Assembly (NCBI GenBank): GCA_009776675.1
Contig: WRNK01000069.1
Span: 1-6,525, forward strand
Source: Methanimicrococcus sp.
Lineage (GTDB): Archaea; Halobacteriota; Methanosarcinia; Methanosarcinales; Methanosarcinaceae
Length of the DNA stretch: 6,525 nucleotides
Direction: 5' to 3'
Below the pieces are notes generated by a model. It was not told the origin of the DNA. It was given only the letters and a program-made list of their open reading frames with translations, and did not search any database. Of the stretch, positions 1 through 5,656 are shown piece by piece. The translations under genes were made by a program, and so were the position numbers. How positions within the stretch are numbered: the stretch's first letter is position 1; every line of letters starts with the position of its first letter.

Positions 1-1097
1 TCGGAAAAGATTTTGGAATTGAAGCAGCCAGCGGCGATTTAAGATTAATGATGGCACGTGCACAAGCCGTTGTCCGCGGCGAAACAACAGCCGATGGCGT
101 TTTTGTGACAACGTGTTTTCGATGTGCAGAAGCGGCGATTGTCAGAAACGAAGTCCGCAGGTACATTCACAAACATTCCAATATTCCTGTGATCAGTTAT
201 TCTTTTACGGAACAGACGGATGCTGCAACACTGTATACGCGTTTTGAAGCTTTAACAACCGTTGCCAAACGCCGCCATTTGCTGGCTCGTGAAGTTCAGC
301 ATGGCATTACCGCAGGCATTGACTCAGGATCGACAACGACAAAAGCTGTCGTCATGAAAGACAATAAAATTATCGGCACGGGATGGGTTCCCACCAATGA
401 AGTGATTGACAGTGCCGAAAAAGCATATACGGATGCCATGAAAATGGCCGGCGTCAAACGCGAAGACATTCAAGCACTTGGCACAACCGGATACGGCAGA
501 TACTTAGTCGGCGAAGCTTTTAATGCCGATTTGGTTCAGGAAGAAATTACGGTCAACTCAAAGGGTGCCGTTTATTTGGCAAATGCTCAAAAAGGACCTG
601 CAACTGTCATTGATATTGGCGGCATGGACAACAAAGCCATTTCCGTAGAAGACGGTATTCCCGGAATGTTTACGATGGGCGGCATTTGTGCCGGCGCTTC
701 GGGGCGTTTCTTTGAAACCGTTGCCAAAAGATTAAACATTGACATTACGGAACTTGGCGACTTGGCAATTCAAGGCAGCCAAGAAAATGTCAACATGAAC
801 AGTTATTGTATTGTTTTTGGAACCCAGTCGCTTGTCAATTCTTTAGCAAAAGGGGCGCTCCCAAAAGATGTCGCAGCTGCTGCCTGCCGCAGTGTTGTGG
901 AACAAATTTTCCAGCAGCAACTGCAGGAAGTGGATGTCAAAGAACCTGTCATTTTAGTCGGCGGCTCTTCATTAATTAAAGGCGTTCCAAAGGAGTTGAG
1001 CAGTATGCTCAATGTCAAAGTCGTCGTTCCCGATAAATCGCAATACATCGGCGCTGTCGGTGCCGCACTTTTGGCTTCGGGATTTGTGGAGGATTAA
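1..1097 (+). CDS. mmp15: Methanogenesis marker protein 15 (activase-type ATPase), 5'-truncated
   Basis: Seen: the frame is open to the left edge and ends at TAA 1095-1097, leaving 364 residues. The codons before the ATGs at 48 and 51 read as family sequence ([13 protein letters not shown]), so those ATGs are internal and the true start lies outside the window. In the visible protein (residue 1 at base 3), a CxxC lies at about 38-41. An ASKHA-type nucleotide-binding domain follows, with phosphate-1 motif [10 protein letters not shown] (about 105-114), phosphate-2 motif [10 protein letters not shown] (about 202) and a [10 protein letters not shown] loop (about 227). Known: this is the BadF/BadG/BcrA/BcrD fold of ATP-driven activators such as HgdC, which bridge one [4Fe-4S] cluster between two subunits. 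The two ligand cysteines appear conserved at about 229 and 269, 40 residues apart, close to the HgdC spacing. Inference: it is a cytoplasmic ATP-dependent low-potential electron donor or maturase linked to MCR. Its exact role is not settled. It leads the operon with mmp17 and mmp7. Confidence 0.93.
   Translation, partial: GKDFGIEAASGDLRLMMARAQAVVRGETTADGVFVTTCFRCAEAAIVRNEVRRYIHKHSNIPVISYSFTEQTDAATLYTRFEALTTVAKRRHLLAREVQHGITAGIDSGSTTTKAVVMKDNKIIGTGWVPTNEVIDSAEKAYTDAMKMAGVKREDIQALGTTGYGRYLVGEAFNADLVQEEITVNSKGAVYLANAQKGPATVIDIGGMDNKAISVEDGIPGMFTMGGICAGASGRFFETVAKRLNIDITELGDLAIQGSQENVNMNSYCIVFGTQSLVNSLAKGALPKDVAAAACRSVVEQIFQQQLQEVDVKEPVILVGGSSLIKGVPKELSSMLNVKVVVPDKSQYIGAVGAALLASGFVED
1088..1092 (+). 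promoter_or_regulatory. Ribosome binding site of mmp17
   Basis: GGAGG lies inside the last codons of mmp15, 7 nt before the ATG at 1100. The same motif and spacing recur before mmp7, which supports both start choices and suggests coordinated translation of the operon. Confidence 0.8.
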
Positions 1098-1099
1098 AA

Positions 1100-1789
1100 A
1101 TGGAGCCGCTTGAGATTTTCACTGTCTTTACAAAAGAAGCAGAGGAAGCTCAAAACTATCATGAAAACATCGCAGACGTCATTTCAGACCTCCGCCTCGG
1201 AACCGCAATAGGTCGCCTGCACGTGACAATTGTTCCATCCGTTGCCTTATTTACGATTGCGGCGATTGTCCGTGATACGGAAACGCCTGTTCGCATATCG
1301 GATATGTCTGCCGTTGATACCGCTTATGAAGACGGCGAAGATTTTTTGCGCATCACCATTGAACGTGAAAAATATATGCCGGAATTAACCAAATTTTTGT
1401 GGCAAGAATACACACCCGCAAACGTGATTCAGGCTGACAGATGGACAATTTTGGTACGCGTCAGCACGCCGGAAAAAATGATTGAAAAAATAAAAAACAG
1501 CATCATTGCAAATCCGTTTCAGAGTATGCACGCGAATTTGATTGAAATGGCTGTTCGCACCGTTCCCGAAGGATTTCGTGTCCGCCAGCACACATTTGAA
1601 AACAATGAATTTTTGTTTGTCGCCTCCGAAGACATCTTAAAACCGGAATGGCTGGAAGAAGGAAAAAGGCAGATGGATCGGCTCAGAAATGCTGTTGTGG
1701 AAATTGTTGTCAAAGAAAGGGATACCCGTGAAAAGCAGGATGAATCCAACCGCCGAAATATTATGAGAGGCAAACCGGAGGATTACTAA
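1100..1789 (+). CDS. mmp17: Methanogenesis marker protein 17 (MCR activation complex subunit)
   Basis: Seen: 229 residues, ATG at 1100 two bases after the mmp15 stop, with GGAGG 7 nt upstream. Recognisable family segments are the N-terminal DVISDLRLGTAIGRLHV (about 26-42), QADRWTI (about 111-117), RTVPEGFR (about 153-160) and PEWLEEG (about 182-188). The protein contains no cysteine, so any cluster contact must come from partner subunits or non-cysteine ligands. There is no signal peptide or membrane segment. Known: in Methanococcus maripaludis, Mmp17 co-purifies with McrC, Mmp7, Mmp3 and component A2 as the ATP-dependent complex that reduces nickel in F430 of MCR. Odd: residues from about 197 to 229 form a highly charged Lys/Arg/Glu/Asp-rich tail. 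As I recall the family, proteins usually end near 185-190 residues, so this looks like a lineage-specific extension. The gene overlaps mmp7 by one base (TAATG). Confidence 0.92.
   Translation: MEPLEIFTVFTKEAEEAQNYHENIADVISDLRLGTAIGRLHVTIVPSVALFTIAAIVRDTETPVRISDMSAVDTAYEDGEDFLRITIEREKYMPELTKFLWQEYTPANVIQADRWTILVRVSTPEKMIEKIKNSIIANPFQSMHANLIEMAVRTVPEGFRVRQHTFENNEFLFVASEDILKPEWLEEGKRQMDRLRNAVVEIVVKERDTREKQDESNRRNIMRGKPEDY
1777..1781 (+). promoter_or_regulatory. Ribosome binding site of mmp7
   Basis: GGAGG within the final codons of mmp17, 7 nt before the ATG at 1789 that overlaps the mmp17 stop. The arrangement indicates translational coupling between the two subunit genes. Confidence 0.8.
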
Positions 1790-2727
1790 TGGGAACCGTT
1801 TTTGAGCCGTATGTATTTGTCGGAGGCGTCTATAAGCACGGCTTAATTATTGAATTATTAGAGGACGTTGGTGGCTATTTGGTCAGCAAGATGGTATCCG
1901 TTGCGGAAGTGAGCATGGATATGATGATTCCAAGGGAAGATGTGCCGCTGATAGAGGAACTGGCTGTAAAATTGTTAGGTACATTAATGAAATCGCCGTT
2001 GACCGGAGTTGAAATTGCCGTTGTCTCGCCGACTTTGGCATCCCACCACCTGCCGCACTCTGCATGTGACATTGCGGAATATTTACGCCACCCCGGGGCA
2101 AAAACAACCATGATCGGCATGGCACGCGGTATGGGGCGCCGTCTTGCATTGAATGAGGATTTTGAAAGACGCCTCATCAATGAGCATGACTTGGCTTTAT
2201 TTTGTTTAGGCTCATTTCGAGACTGCATTATTAACAAAAAACCGCGTCTGTTTGAAGGCATTGATGTCCCGATTGTCGTAACAGGCGGTCCCTCGGATAT
2301 TGATGTAGAAGAACTGCCGGGTGCCGATATGTATATTGGAAACTTGGGACGCCGCTCTCACCGAATGCGAACTCCGGGTGAAATATCAGCTCTTGACGTC
2401 ATGAATGACAAAGTATCAGAAATGGTTGAAAAGATGCGCGAGAAACTTGCAAAAGACCCGCCTGCAATTTTACCGGCACGCGCCATGAAAGAAATTGAAA
2501 ATCAAGTTCCTGAAATCGGCATGTCACTTGCACCGGCGCCTTTGGCACTGAGAATGTCAGGTGTTCGTGTTAAGCTTCCGTATGATACATATTACGAAAA
2601 GGTTGCAAATGTTGAATTTGATGAAGGACCAAAGCTTAGCGAAATTGCCGACATCACAAAATCAAAATTGAACGATTACATTTTGGTTCAAATCAAGCCG
2701 AAATCTGAAATCGGATTTGAAATCTAA
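1789..2727 (+). CDS. mmp7: Methanogenesis marker protein 7 (MCR activation complex subunit)
   Basis: Seen: 312 residues, ATG sharing its A with the mmp17 stop, ending at TAA 2725-2727. The protein looks full length. Distinct conserved segments are VVSPTLASHHLPHSACDIAE (about 78-97), MIGMARGMGRRLAL (about 108-121), a VVTGGP turn (about 163-168), YIGNLGRRSHRM (about 182-193) and the C-terminal SGVRVKLPYD (about 257-266). Only three cysteines occur, Cys93, Cys139 and Cys146, with His86, His87 and His90 close to Cys93. These are candidate metal or cluster ligands. Known: Mmp7 is a subunit of the M. maripaludis MCR activation complex, in which three complex Fe-S clusters resembling the nitrogenase [8Fe-9S-C] precursor form an electron path towards F430. 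Which subunit supplies each ligand I cannot state from here. Inference: it acts in the cytoplasm with Mmp17 encoded just upstream. No clear T-tract terminator follows directly on this strand. Confidence 0.93.
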   Translation: MGTVFEPYVFVGGVYKHGLIIELLEDVGGYLVSKMVSVAEVSMDMMIPREDVPLIEELAVKLLGTLMKSPLTGVEIAVVSPTLASHHLPHSACDIAEYLRHPGAKTTMIGMARGMGRRLALNEDFERRLINEHDLALFCLGSFRDCIINKKPRLFEGIDVPIVVTGGPSDIDVEELPGADMYIGNLGRRSHRMRTPGEISALDVMNDKVSEMVEKMREKLAKDPPAILPARAMKEIENQVPEIGMSLAPAPLALRMSGVRVKLPYDTYYEKVANVEFDEGPKLSEIADITKSKLNDYILVQIKPKSEIGFEI

Positions 2728-2732
2728 GGAAC

Positions 2733-2748
2733 AAAAAATAAAAAAACC
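2733..2748 (-). terminator. Probable T-tract terminator of the toxin-antitoxin transcript
   Basis: Read on the minus strand, this stretch is GG followed by seven T, an A, six T and G. It starts about 37 bases beyond the toxin UGA. Archaeal RNA polymerase commonly terminates on such U-rich tracts without a strong hairpin. A weak 5-bp inverted repeat (TGCAA/TTGCA, 2752-2767) lies just before it. The tract separates the module from the convergent mmp7 gene. Confidence 0.5.
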
Positions 2749-2784
2749 GTATGCAAATGAAATTGCAAAGATGTGTTGAAATTG

Positions 2785-3219
2785 TCAGAAAGAGTTGCAT
2801 TTTAAAAGTTCTTCTTTTGAGAATGGAACTGCTGTAACTTTTTCAATTTTATTAAATATGTTCTGAAATTCATTATCATCTAAAAAAGCTCCGTTATGCA
2901 TCAGTTTTTTATCTAATTCTTCAAAATAATCAATGATGTAGATGCTATTTATAATTGCAAAAGACGGAGCCTAAAGCGGCGGATGATACTTACGAATTAA
3001 ATAATAATCTTTGTTGAAAATCTGTCTTGAATTGTTGAATTTATCCGAAGTAATATTTACCAATAAGATTTTTCTGATATCGGCATCACTTCGAATGACA
3101 AGAAACGGGCGTTCTTTTGTTGCCGGAGCATCTTTAAATAATTGATTCACCCCTGCTTCATCTGCATAATATGGAACAGATAAGAATAACACTTGTTTTT
3201 TAAAAATAATATTATACAC
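2785..3219 (-). CDS. PemK/MazF-like toxin of a Panacea module, interrupted by one in-frame UAG
   Basis: Seen: read from GTG at 3219-3217, the frame runs 82 codons to UAG (2971-2973), then 61 further sense codons to UGA (2785-2787), giving 144 residues if the UAG is read through. The start MYNIIFKKQVLFLSVPYY overlaps the antitoxin stop by 8 nt. Longer starts upstream would lie deep inside the antitoxin gene. A MazF/PemK-like pattern is visible: a KKQVLFLSVPYY first strand (7-18), KERPFLVI (35-42) and KILLVNITS (50-58). Then comes KYHPP (77-81), the UAG at codon 83, and APSFAIINSIYIIDYFEEL after it. Known: PemK/MazF toxins are mRNA endonucleases with this RPxLVI/xxxITS pattern, and Panacea antitoxins pair with many toxin folds. 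Inference: the family match on both sides of the UAG, in one frame, shows one gene. Whether it is dead, suppressed or pyrrolysine-encoded is open. GGAG lies only 1 nt before the GTG, so translation probably depends on coupling to the antitoxin. Confidence 0.6.
2971..2973 (-). other. In-frame UAG codon inside the toxin frame
   Basis: The plus strand reads CTA, so the mRNA reads UAG, at codon 83 of the toxin. The next 61 codons stay open in the same frame and encode plausible toxin sequence beginning APSF. In related proteins as I recall them, this position sits in a YNPPF-x-x-PSF segment. One base change from a lysine codon (AAG) would produce it. None of the seven genes visible here uses UAG as its final stop (five UAA, two UGA), as might be expected in an organism that decodes UAG as pyrrolysine. 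Confidence 0.85.
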
Positions 3220-3736
3220 TCTCCGAATCGGAAAGCATATTTTCTTGAACATAGAGAACATTGCCAATCATACGGATTTCTTCATCGAGTTCTGTTTTTG
3301 GAATGATCGGGTCGTAATTAAATTTGCTGCCGCCTGCGTTTTTTTGTAAAGATATTTTAGAATATTTTTGCCATGCCGGTGATCTGTGACTCAAGTCAAT
3401 CAACTCGTTGACATCAGTATCTCCAAAAATGTCTTTTGTCAAATTAAGTGTTTCAATTATGTTTTCAGAAAAAGCCGGTACGCTGTCGGCCGACAAATCG
3501 TAGTAACTTTTGCGGACAGATTCGACAACCGGGCCCTTTGGAAATGCAGAAAAATCATCATCGAAAAGCGATTTTCCGAATTTTTGAAAATGGATTAACC
3601 ATGAAAAAAACAGAAGTTTTTGAACCTTGATGTTTCCGTCTTTTTTGCTGCAGGATTTATCAAGTCCCTCTTGAATAAACCATTTGCTGATTTCGATTGC
3701 AGAATATGGTTCTGTGCTCGAAATGTGTATTGTCAT
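3212..3736 (-). CDS. Panacea-domain (DUF4065, SocA-like) antitoxin
   Basis: Seen: 174 residues from ATG 3736-3734, with GAGGG at 3745-3741 and a TATA box a few tens of bases upstream. The frame could be extended to 3841, but the added residues are not family-like and would start upstream of that promoter. The Panacea signature is clear: YSAIEISKWFIQEG (11-24), IKVQKLLFFSWLIHFQKFG (36-54), then KSLFDDDFSAFPKGPVVESV (55-74), and ELIDLSHRSPAWQKY (111-125), matching the usual [L/T]H-x-x-x-P-W element. It has no recognisable helix-turn-helix and no membrane segment. Known: Panacea domains neutralise diverse toxins by direct binding, and SocA of Caulobacter delivers its toxin to ClpXP. Inference: it neutralises the toxin encoded immediately downstream, which overlaps it by 8 nt. 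Antitoxin-first order is consistent with this. Base composition is visibly more AT-rich than the flanking genes, suggesting acquisition by transfer. Confidence 0.85.
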   Translation of the reverse strand: MTIHISSTEPYSAIEISKWFIQEGLDKSCSKKDGNIKVQKLLFFSWLIHFQKFGKSLFDDDFSAFPKGPVVESVRKSYYDLSADSVPAFSENIIETLNLTKDIFGDTDVNELIDLSHRSPAWQKYSKISLQKNAGGSKFNYDPIIPKTELDEEIRMIGNVLYVQENMLSDSESV

Positions 3737-3740
3737 TTTT

Positions 3741-3745
3741 CCCTC
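3741..3745 (-). promoter_or_regulatory. Ribosome binding site of the Panacea antitoxin
   Basis: GAGGG on the minus strand, 4 nt before the ATG at 3736. It decides the start in favour of MTIHISS rather than the longer open frame beginning at 3841. Confidence 0.65.
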
Positions 3746-3771
3746 TTGAAAATTTAAACATGGACAAAAGA

Positions 3772-3779
3772 ATATAAAT
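3772..3779 (-). promoter_or_regulatory. TATA box of the toxin-antitoxin operon
   Basis: The minus strand reads TTTATATT, close to the archaeal TATA consensus. Its centre is about 40 bases before the antitoxin ATG. A start of transcription some 25 bases downstream would fall near 3750, leaving a short leader that still contains the GAGGG site. Confidence 0.5.
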
Positions 3780-3889
3780 GTGGCGTAATGATACGATGCT
3801 ATATTGTATTGTAGTGTATAAATCCCTTTTGTAATTTTCAAAAAACACAGCTTTAAATATATTGACTAAAAACATCTTCGACTTTGACG

Positions 3890-3905
3890 AAAAACAATTG
3901 TTTTT
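3890..3905. repeat. Perfect 16-bp palindrome, possible operator
   Basis: AAAAACAATTGTTTTT is fully self-complementary and sits between the two divergent promoters. Its composition (A-tract, CAATTG core, T-tract) would suit a dimeric repressor or a bent-DNA site. Such AT-only flanks also arise by chance in AT-rich DNA, so the assignment is weak. Confidence 0.35.
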
Positions 3906-3952
3906 TTGAACATTTCATGCCAAGCCATCTCATAAGAATGGTTATATATCCC

Positions 3953-3970
3953 CTTTGATGTTTATCAAAG
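3953..3970. repeat. Inverted repeat CTTTGAT-GTTT-ATCAAAG
   Basis: Two 7-bp arms separated by four bases, starting 4 bases after the TTATATAT element at 3942-3949. On the plus strand this is where a transcription start from that element would fall. It could be an operator overlapping the start site or a small hairpin at the 5' end of an RNA. Confidence 0.35.
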
Positions 3971-4008
3971 AAACATAATTTTAATTTTTTGAAAATCGTG
4001 CTTTTTCA

Positions 4009-4021
4009 TTTTAAATAATAA
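4009..4021 (+). promoter_or_regulatory. Candidate TATA box of the eIF5A gene
   Basis: TTTTAAATAATAA lies about 50 bases before the ATG at 4068. Transcription starting some 25 bases downstream would leave a leader of roughly 25-30 nt containing the GGAG site. The region is AT-rich throughout, so other TATA-like stretches compete, notably 3942-3949. Confidence 0.4.
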
Positions 4022-4055
4022 ATCTCATCATTTTTCAAAATTGAAAACATTATCC

Positions 4056-4059
4056 GGAG
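4056..4059 (+). promoter_or_regulatory. Ribosome binding site of eIF5A
   Basis: GGAG, 8 nt before ATG 4068. It shows that translation starts there rather than at the in-frame TTG at 4041, which would place this site inside the coding sequence. Confidence 0.7.
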
Positions 4060-4067
4060 TAATACAC

Positions 4068-4454
4068 ATGAAAGAACAAGTTGAAATGAAGGACTTAAAG
4101 GAAGGACGCTACGTAATCATTGATGACGAAGCCTGTATCATTAAAAGCATTGCCAAATCCAAACCCGGAAAACACGGCGCTGCCAAAGCAAGAGTTGATG
4201 CAATCGGTGTTTTTGACAACCAAAAACGCTCCATTGTCGGCTCCGTTGCAACAAAAATTTATGTCCCGATTGTGGAAAGAAAATCCGCACAAGTGTTATC
4301 CATTGAAGGCGACAACGTCCAACTGATGGACATGGCAGACTTCACCACATTTGAAATTCCGCTGCCTGAAGAATACAAAGACAAAGTCAAAGAAGGCGAA
4401 GAAGTTCAATACCTTTCCGCACTCGGCAAACTTAAAATTGATATCAGAATGTAA
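4068..4454 (+). CDS. eif5A: Translation initiation factor 5A (aIF5A/eIF5A homologue, hypusinated)
   Basis: Seen: 128 residues, typical for an archaeal IF5A, starting MKEQVEMKDLKEGRYV after a GGAG site. The N-terminal SH3-like domain carries the hypusine loop SKPGKHGAAKAR (31-42), where Lys35 is the expected modification site. The C-terminal OB-fold part includes NVQLMDMADFTTFEIPLP. Known: the factor binds the ribosome and helps peptide-bond formation at stalling sequences such as polyproline. The lysine is modified to deoxyhypusine or hypusine by deoxyhypusine synthase. The protein is cytoplasmic. Context: it is a single-gene unit with its own promoter region and a strong terminator at its 3' end, with the tRNA methyltransferase gene downstream. 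From memory the sequence is very close to Methanosarcina aIF5A, which supports the taxonomic placement. Confidence 0.96.
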   Translation: MKEQVEMKDLKEGRYVIIDDEACIIKSIAKSKPGKHGAAKARVDAIGVFDNQKRSIVGSVATKIYVPIVERKSAQVLSIEGDNVQLMDMADFTTFEIPLPEEYKDKVKEGEEVQYLSALGKLKIDIRM

Positions 4455-4516
4455 ATTCGATATCAATCATTTTTTTCTTTTTTGTTTTTTTCTATTTCGT
4501 TTTTTTCTTCTTTTTC
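4437..4516 (+). terminator. Hairpin plus long T-tract terminator of eIF5A, folding over the stop codon
   Basis: Arms ATTGATATC (4437-4445) and GATATCAAT (4459-4467) are perfectly complementary. After a single bulged A (4446), the stem continues with GAAT (4447-4450) and ATTC (4455-4458). That makes 13 base pairs closed by GTAA (4451-4454), a GNRA-type tetraloop that contains the UAA stop. A pyrimidine tract of runs of five to seven T follows from about 4471 to 4516. Confidence 0.75.
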
Positions 4517-4528
4517 CCAAACAGAGAA

Positions 4529-4538
4529 AATAAATATT
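4529..4538 (+). promoter_or_regulatory. Candidate TATA box of the Trm-G10 gene
   Basis: AATAAATATT directly after the eIF5A terminator tract. Its centre lies about 25 bases before ATG 4559, the usual TATA-to-start distance. This suggests a leaderless transcript, consistent with the missing Shine-Dalgarno site. Confidence 0.4.
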
Positions 4539-4549
4539 GAAAAACCGTT

Positions 4550-5656
4550 ATGGGTTTTATGTTATATGCGTTTGAACTGTCAGGAGAACATCCAATGCTT
4601 CCGATAGCTGAGGTTTTGGCAGTTTTGAAGTCTTACGAGTTGGAATGCTCTGTTTTTGAAACGTATAAAGGCTGCTTGCTGGTTGACATTCAATCAAAGA
4701 CGCTGACAGGTGATGATGTTTTTGATTTGCTGAAAACGAAAATGCCAAACGTCTTGGCGATGACGCATTGTGTTTCTCGTGTGATTCATATCACGGATGT
4801 TTTGGAAGACGATATTATCAAGGCGGCTGAAAATTTCCCCGCCGCTTCTTACTTAAAAAAGGGGCAAACGTTTGTTGTTCGTGCAAAACGTATCGGTGAT
4901 AATTCTGTTTTAAAATCAGTGGATTTGGAAGGGCGCATCGGCGGACGCATTTACAAACAAGGTTTTCGGGCGTCTCTTAAAAATGCCGATGCCGTATTTC
5001 GATTAACGCTTTCGGATAAGGCGGTTTTTGGGCTTTTGGTGACCGAAATTGATCGCGGCGCCTATGAACACCGTTCTCCTCAAAAAAAGCCGTTCTTTTA
5101 TCCGGGGGTTTTAATGCCGCGCGTCGCGCGATCAATATGTAATATTGCCGGCGTGACAAAGGGGTCAGTTGCCGTTGACCCATTCTGCGGAACGGCAGGC
5201 ATTCTTTTGGAAGCCGGACTTCTCGGCGCCAAAGTCATCGGCATCGACGCCCAGAAAAAAATAATTGACGGCGCCGACGTCAATATGAGTGCCTACGCCT
5301 CAGAAACGGGCTGCCTTTTGTCAAAAGAAGAGCGAGAGAAGAATTTGTGTCCGAAATATGATTTGCTGGTTGGTGATGCCTGCGGTCTTCCGGTTGCGGA
5401 TGAAATCGCAGATGCCGTAATTACCGATCCGCCTTACGGCAGATCCGCTGCAATTAAGGCAGATTCGATTGAAAAATTGTATGAAACGTCATTTAAAGAA
5501 ATGTACCGAATTTTGAAAAAGGAAAAAAAAGCGGTTGTTGTTTCGGAAATGGGTATTGAAAGATTTGCAGAAAATGCAGGCTTTAAAATTTCTGCAATAT
5601 ACAAACAGCGGGTACATCGAAGTTTAACGAGGACAATAACGGTTTTGCAAAAATGA
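4550..5656 (+). CDS. tRNA (guanine(10)-N2)-methyltransferase, THUMP domain (Trm-G10 type)
   Basis: Seen: 368 residues with an N-terminal THUMP/ferredoxin-like region (about 1-170) and a C-terminal Rossmann methyltransferase domain. Motifs are RSPQKKPFFYPGVLMPRVAR (175-194), SAM-binding DPFCGTAGIL (210-219), acidic GID (231-233), catalytic DPPYG (293-297) and the terminal VHRSLTR (355-361). Known: archaeal Trm-G10 enzymes methylate the exocyclic N2 of G10 in tRNA to m2G or m22G. The DPPY motif marks amino-methylating enzymes and THUMP binds the tRNA acceptor end. Start: ATG 4550 is used here, but ATG 4559 gives MLYAFELSGEHP, the more usual family N-terminus. No Shine-Dalgarno site precedes either. 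A TATA-like AATAAATATT at 4529-4538 would place transcription start near 4556-4560, so a leaderless mRNA from 4559 is plausible. Convergent with truA. Confidence 0.93.
   Translation: MGFMLYAFELSGEHPMLPIAEVLAVLKSYELECSVFETYKGCLLVDIQSKTLTGDDVFDLLKTKMPNVLAMTHCVSRVIHITDVLEDDIIKAAENFPAASYLKKGQTFVVRAKRIGDNSVLKSVDLEGRIGGRIYKQGFRASLKNADAVFRLTLSDKAVFGLLVTEIDRGAYEHRSPQKKPFFYPGVLMPRVARSICNIAGVTKGSVAVDPFCGTAGILLEAGLLGAKVIGIDAQKKIIDGADVNMSAYASETGCLLSKEEREKNLCPKYDLLVGDACGLPVADEIADAVITDPPYGRSAAIKADSIEKLYETSFKEMYRILKKEKKAVVVSEMGIERFAENAGFKISAIYKQRVHRSLTRTITVLQK

Larger units (their letters stand above)
3737..4067. other. AT-rich divergent intergenic region between antitoxin and eIF5A genes
   Basis: This 331-base spacer carries the promoters of two diverging units. 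No family-like protein frame and no tRNA-like cloverleaf was recognised. It does hold TATA-like elements on both strands, a perfect 16-bp palindrome (3890-3905) and a 7-bp inverted repeat (3953-3970), listed separately. A second TATA-like octamer, TTATATAT, lies at 3942-3949. It could serve either strand, or an unrecognised short RNA. Confidence 0.6.

Noticed and set aside
48..53. Tandem ATG as the start of mmp15
   Set aside because: The frame is open to the left edge and encodes family-like residues before these codons, so the gene is truncated by the window.
1875..2261. 128-codon minus-strand frame inside mmp7
   Set aside because: It is a reading shadow of a well-conserved gene, with no recognisable domain or start signal.
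3220..3267. Longer toxin start upstream of GTG 3219
   Set aside because: It would add 16 residues encoded inside the antitoxin gene. They do not resemble the family, whose first strand begins right after the GTG.
3737..3841. 35-residue N-terminal extension of the Panacea antitoxin frame
   Set aside because: The added residues are unlike the family, span the TATA box and ribosome binding site, and are unnecessary because ATG 3736 gives a complete domain.
4041..4067. In-frame TTG start adding nine residues to eIF5A
   Set aside because: GGAG at 4056-4059 would lie within the coding region, and ATG 4068 gives the normal family N-terminus.
2728..4067. tRNA, CRISPR array or insertion sequence in the AT-rich region
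   Set aside because: No cloverleaf with a TTC loop, no regularly spaced repeats and no transposase fragments or matching terminal repeats were found by eye.
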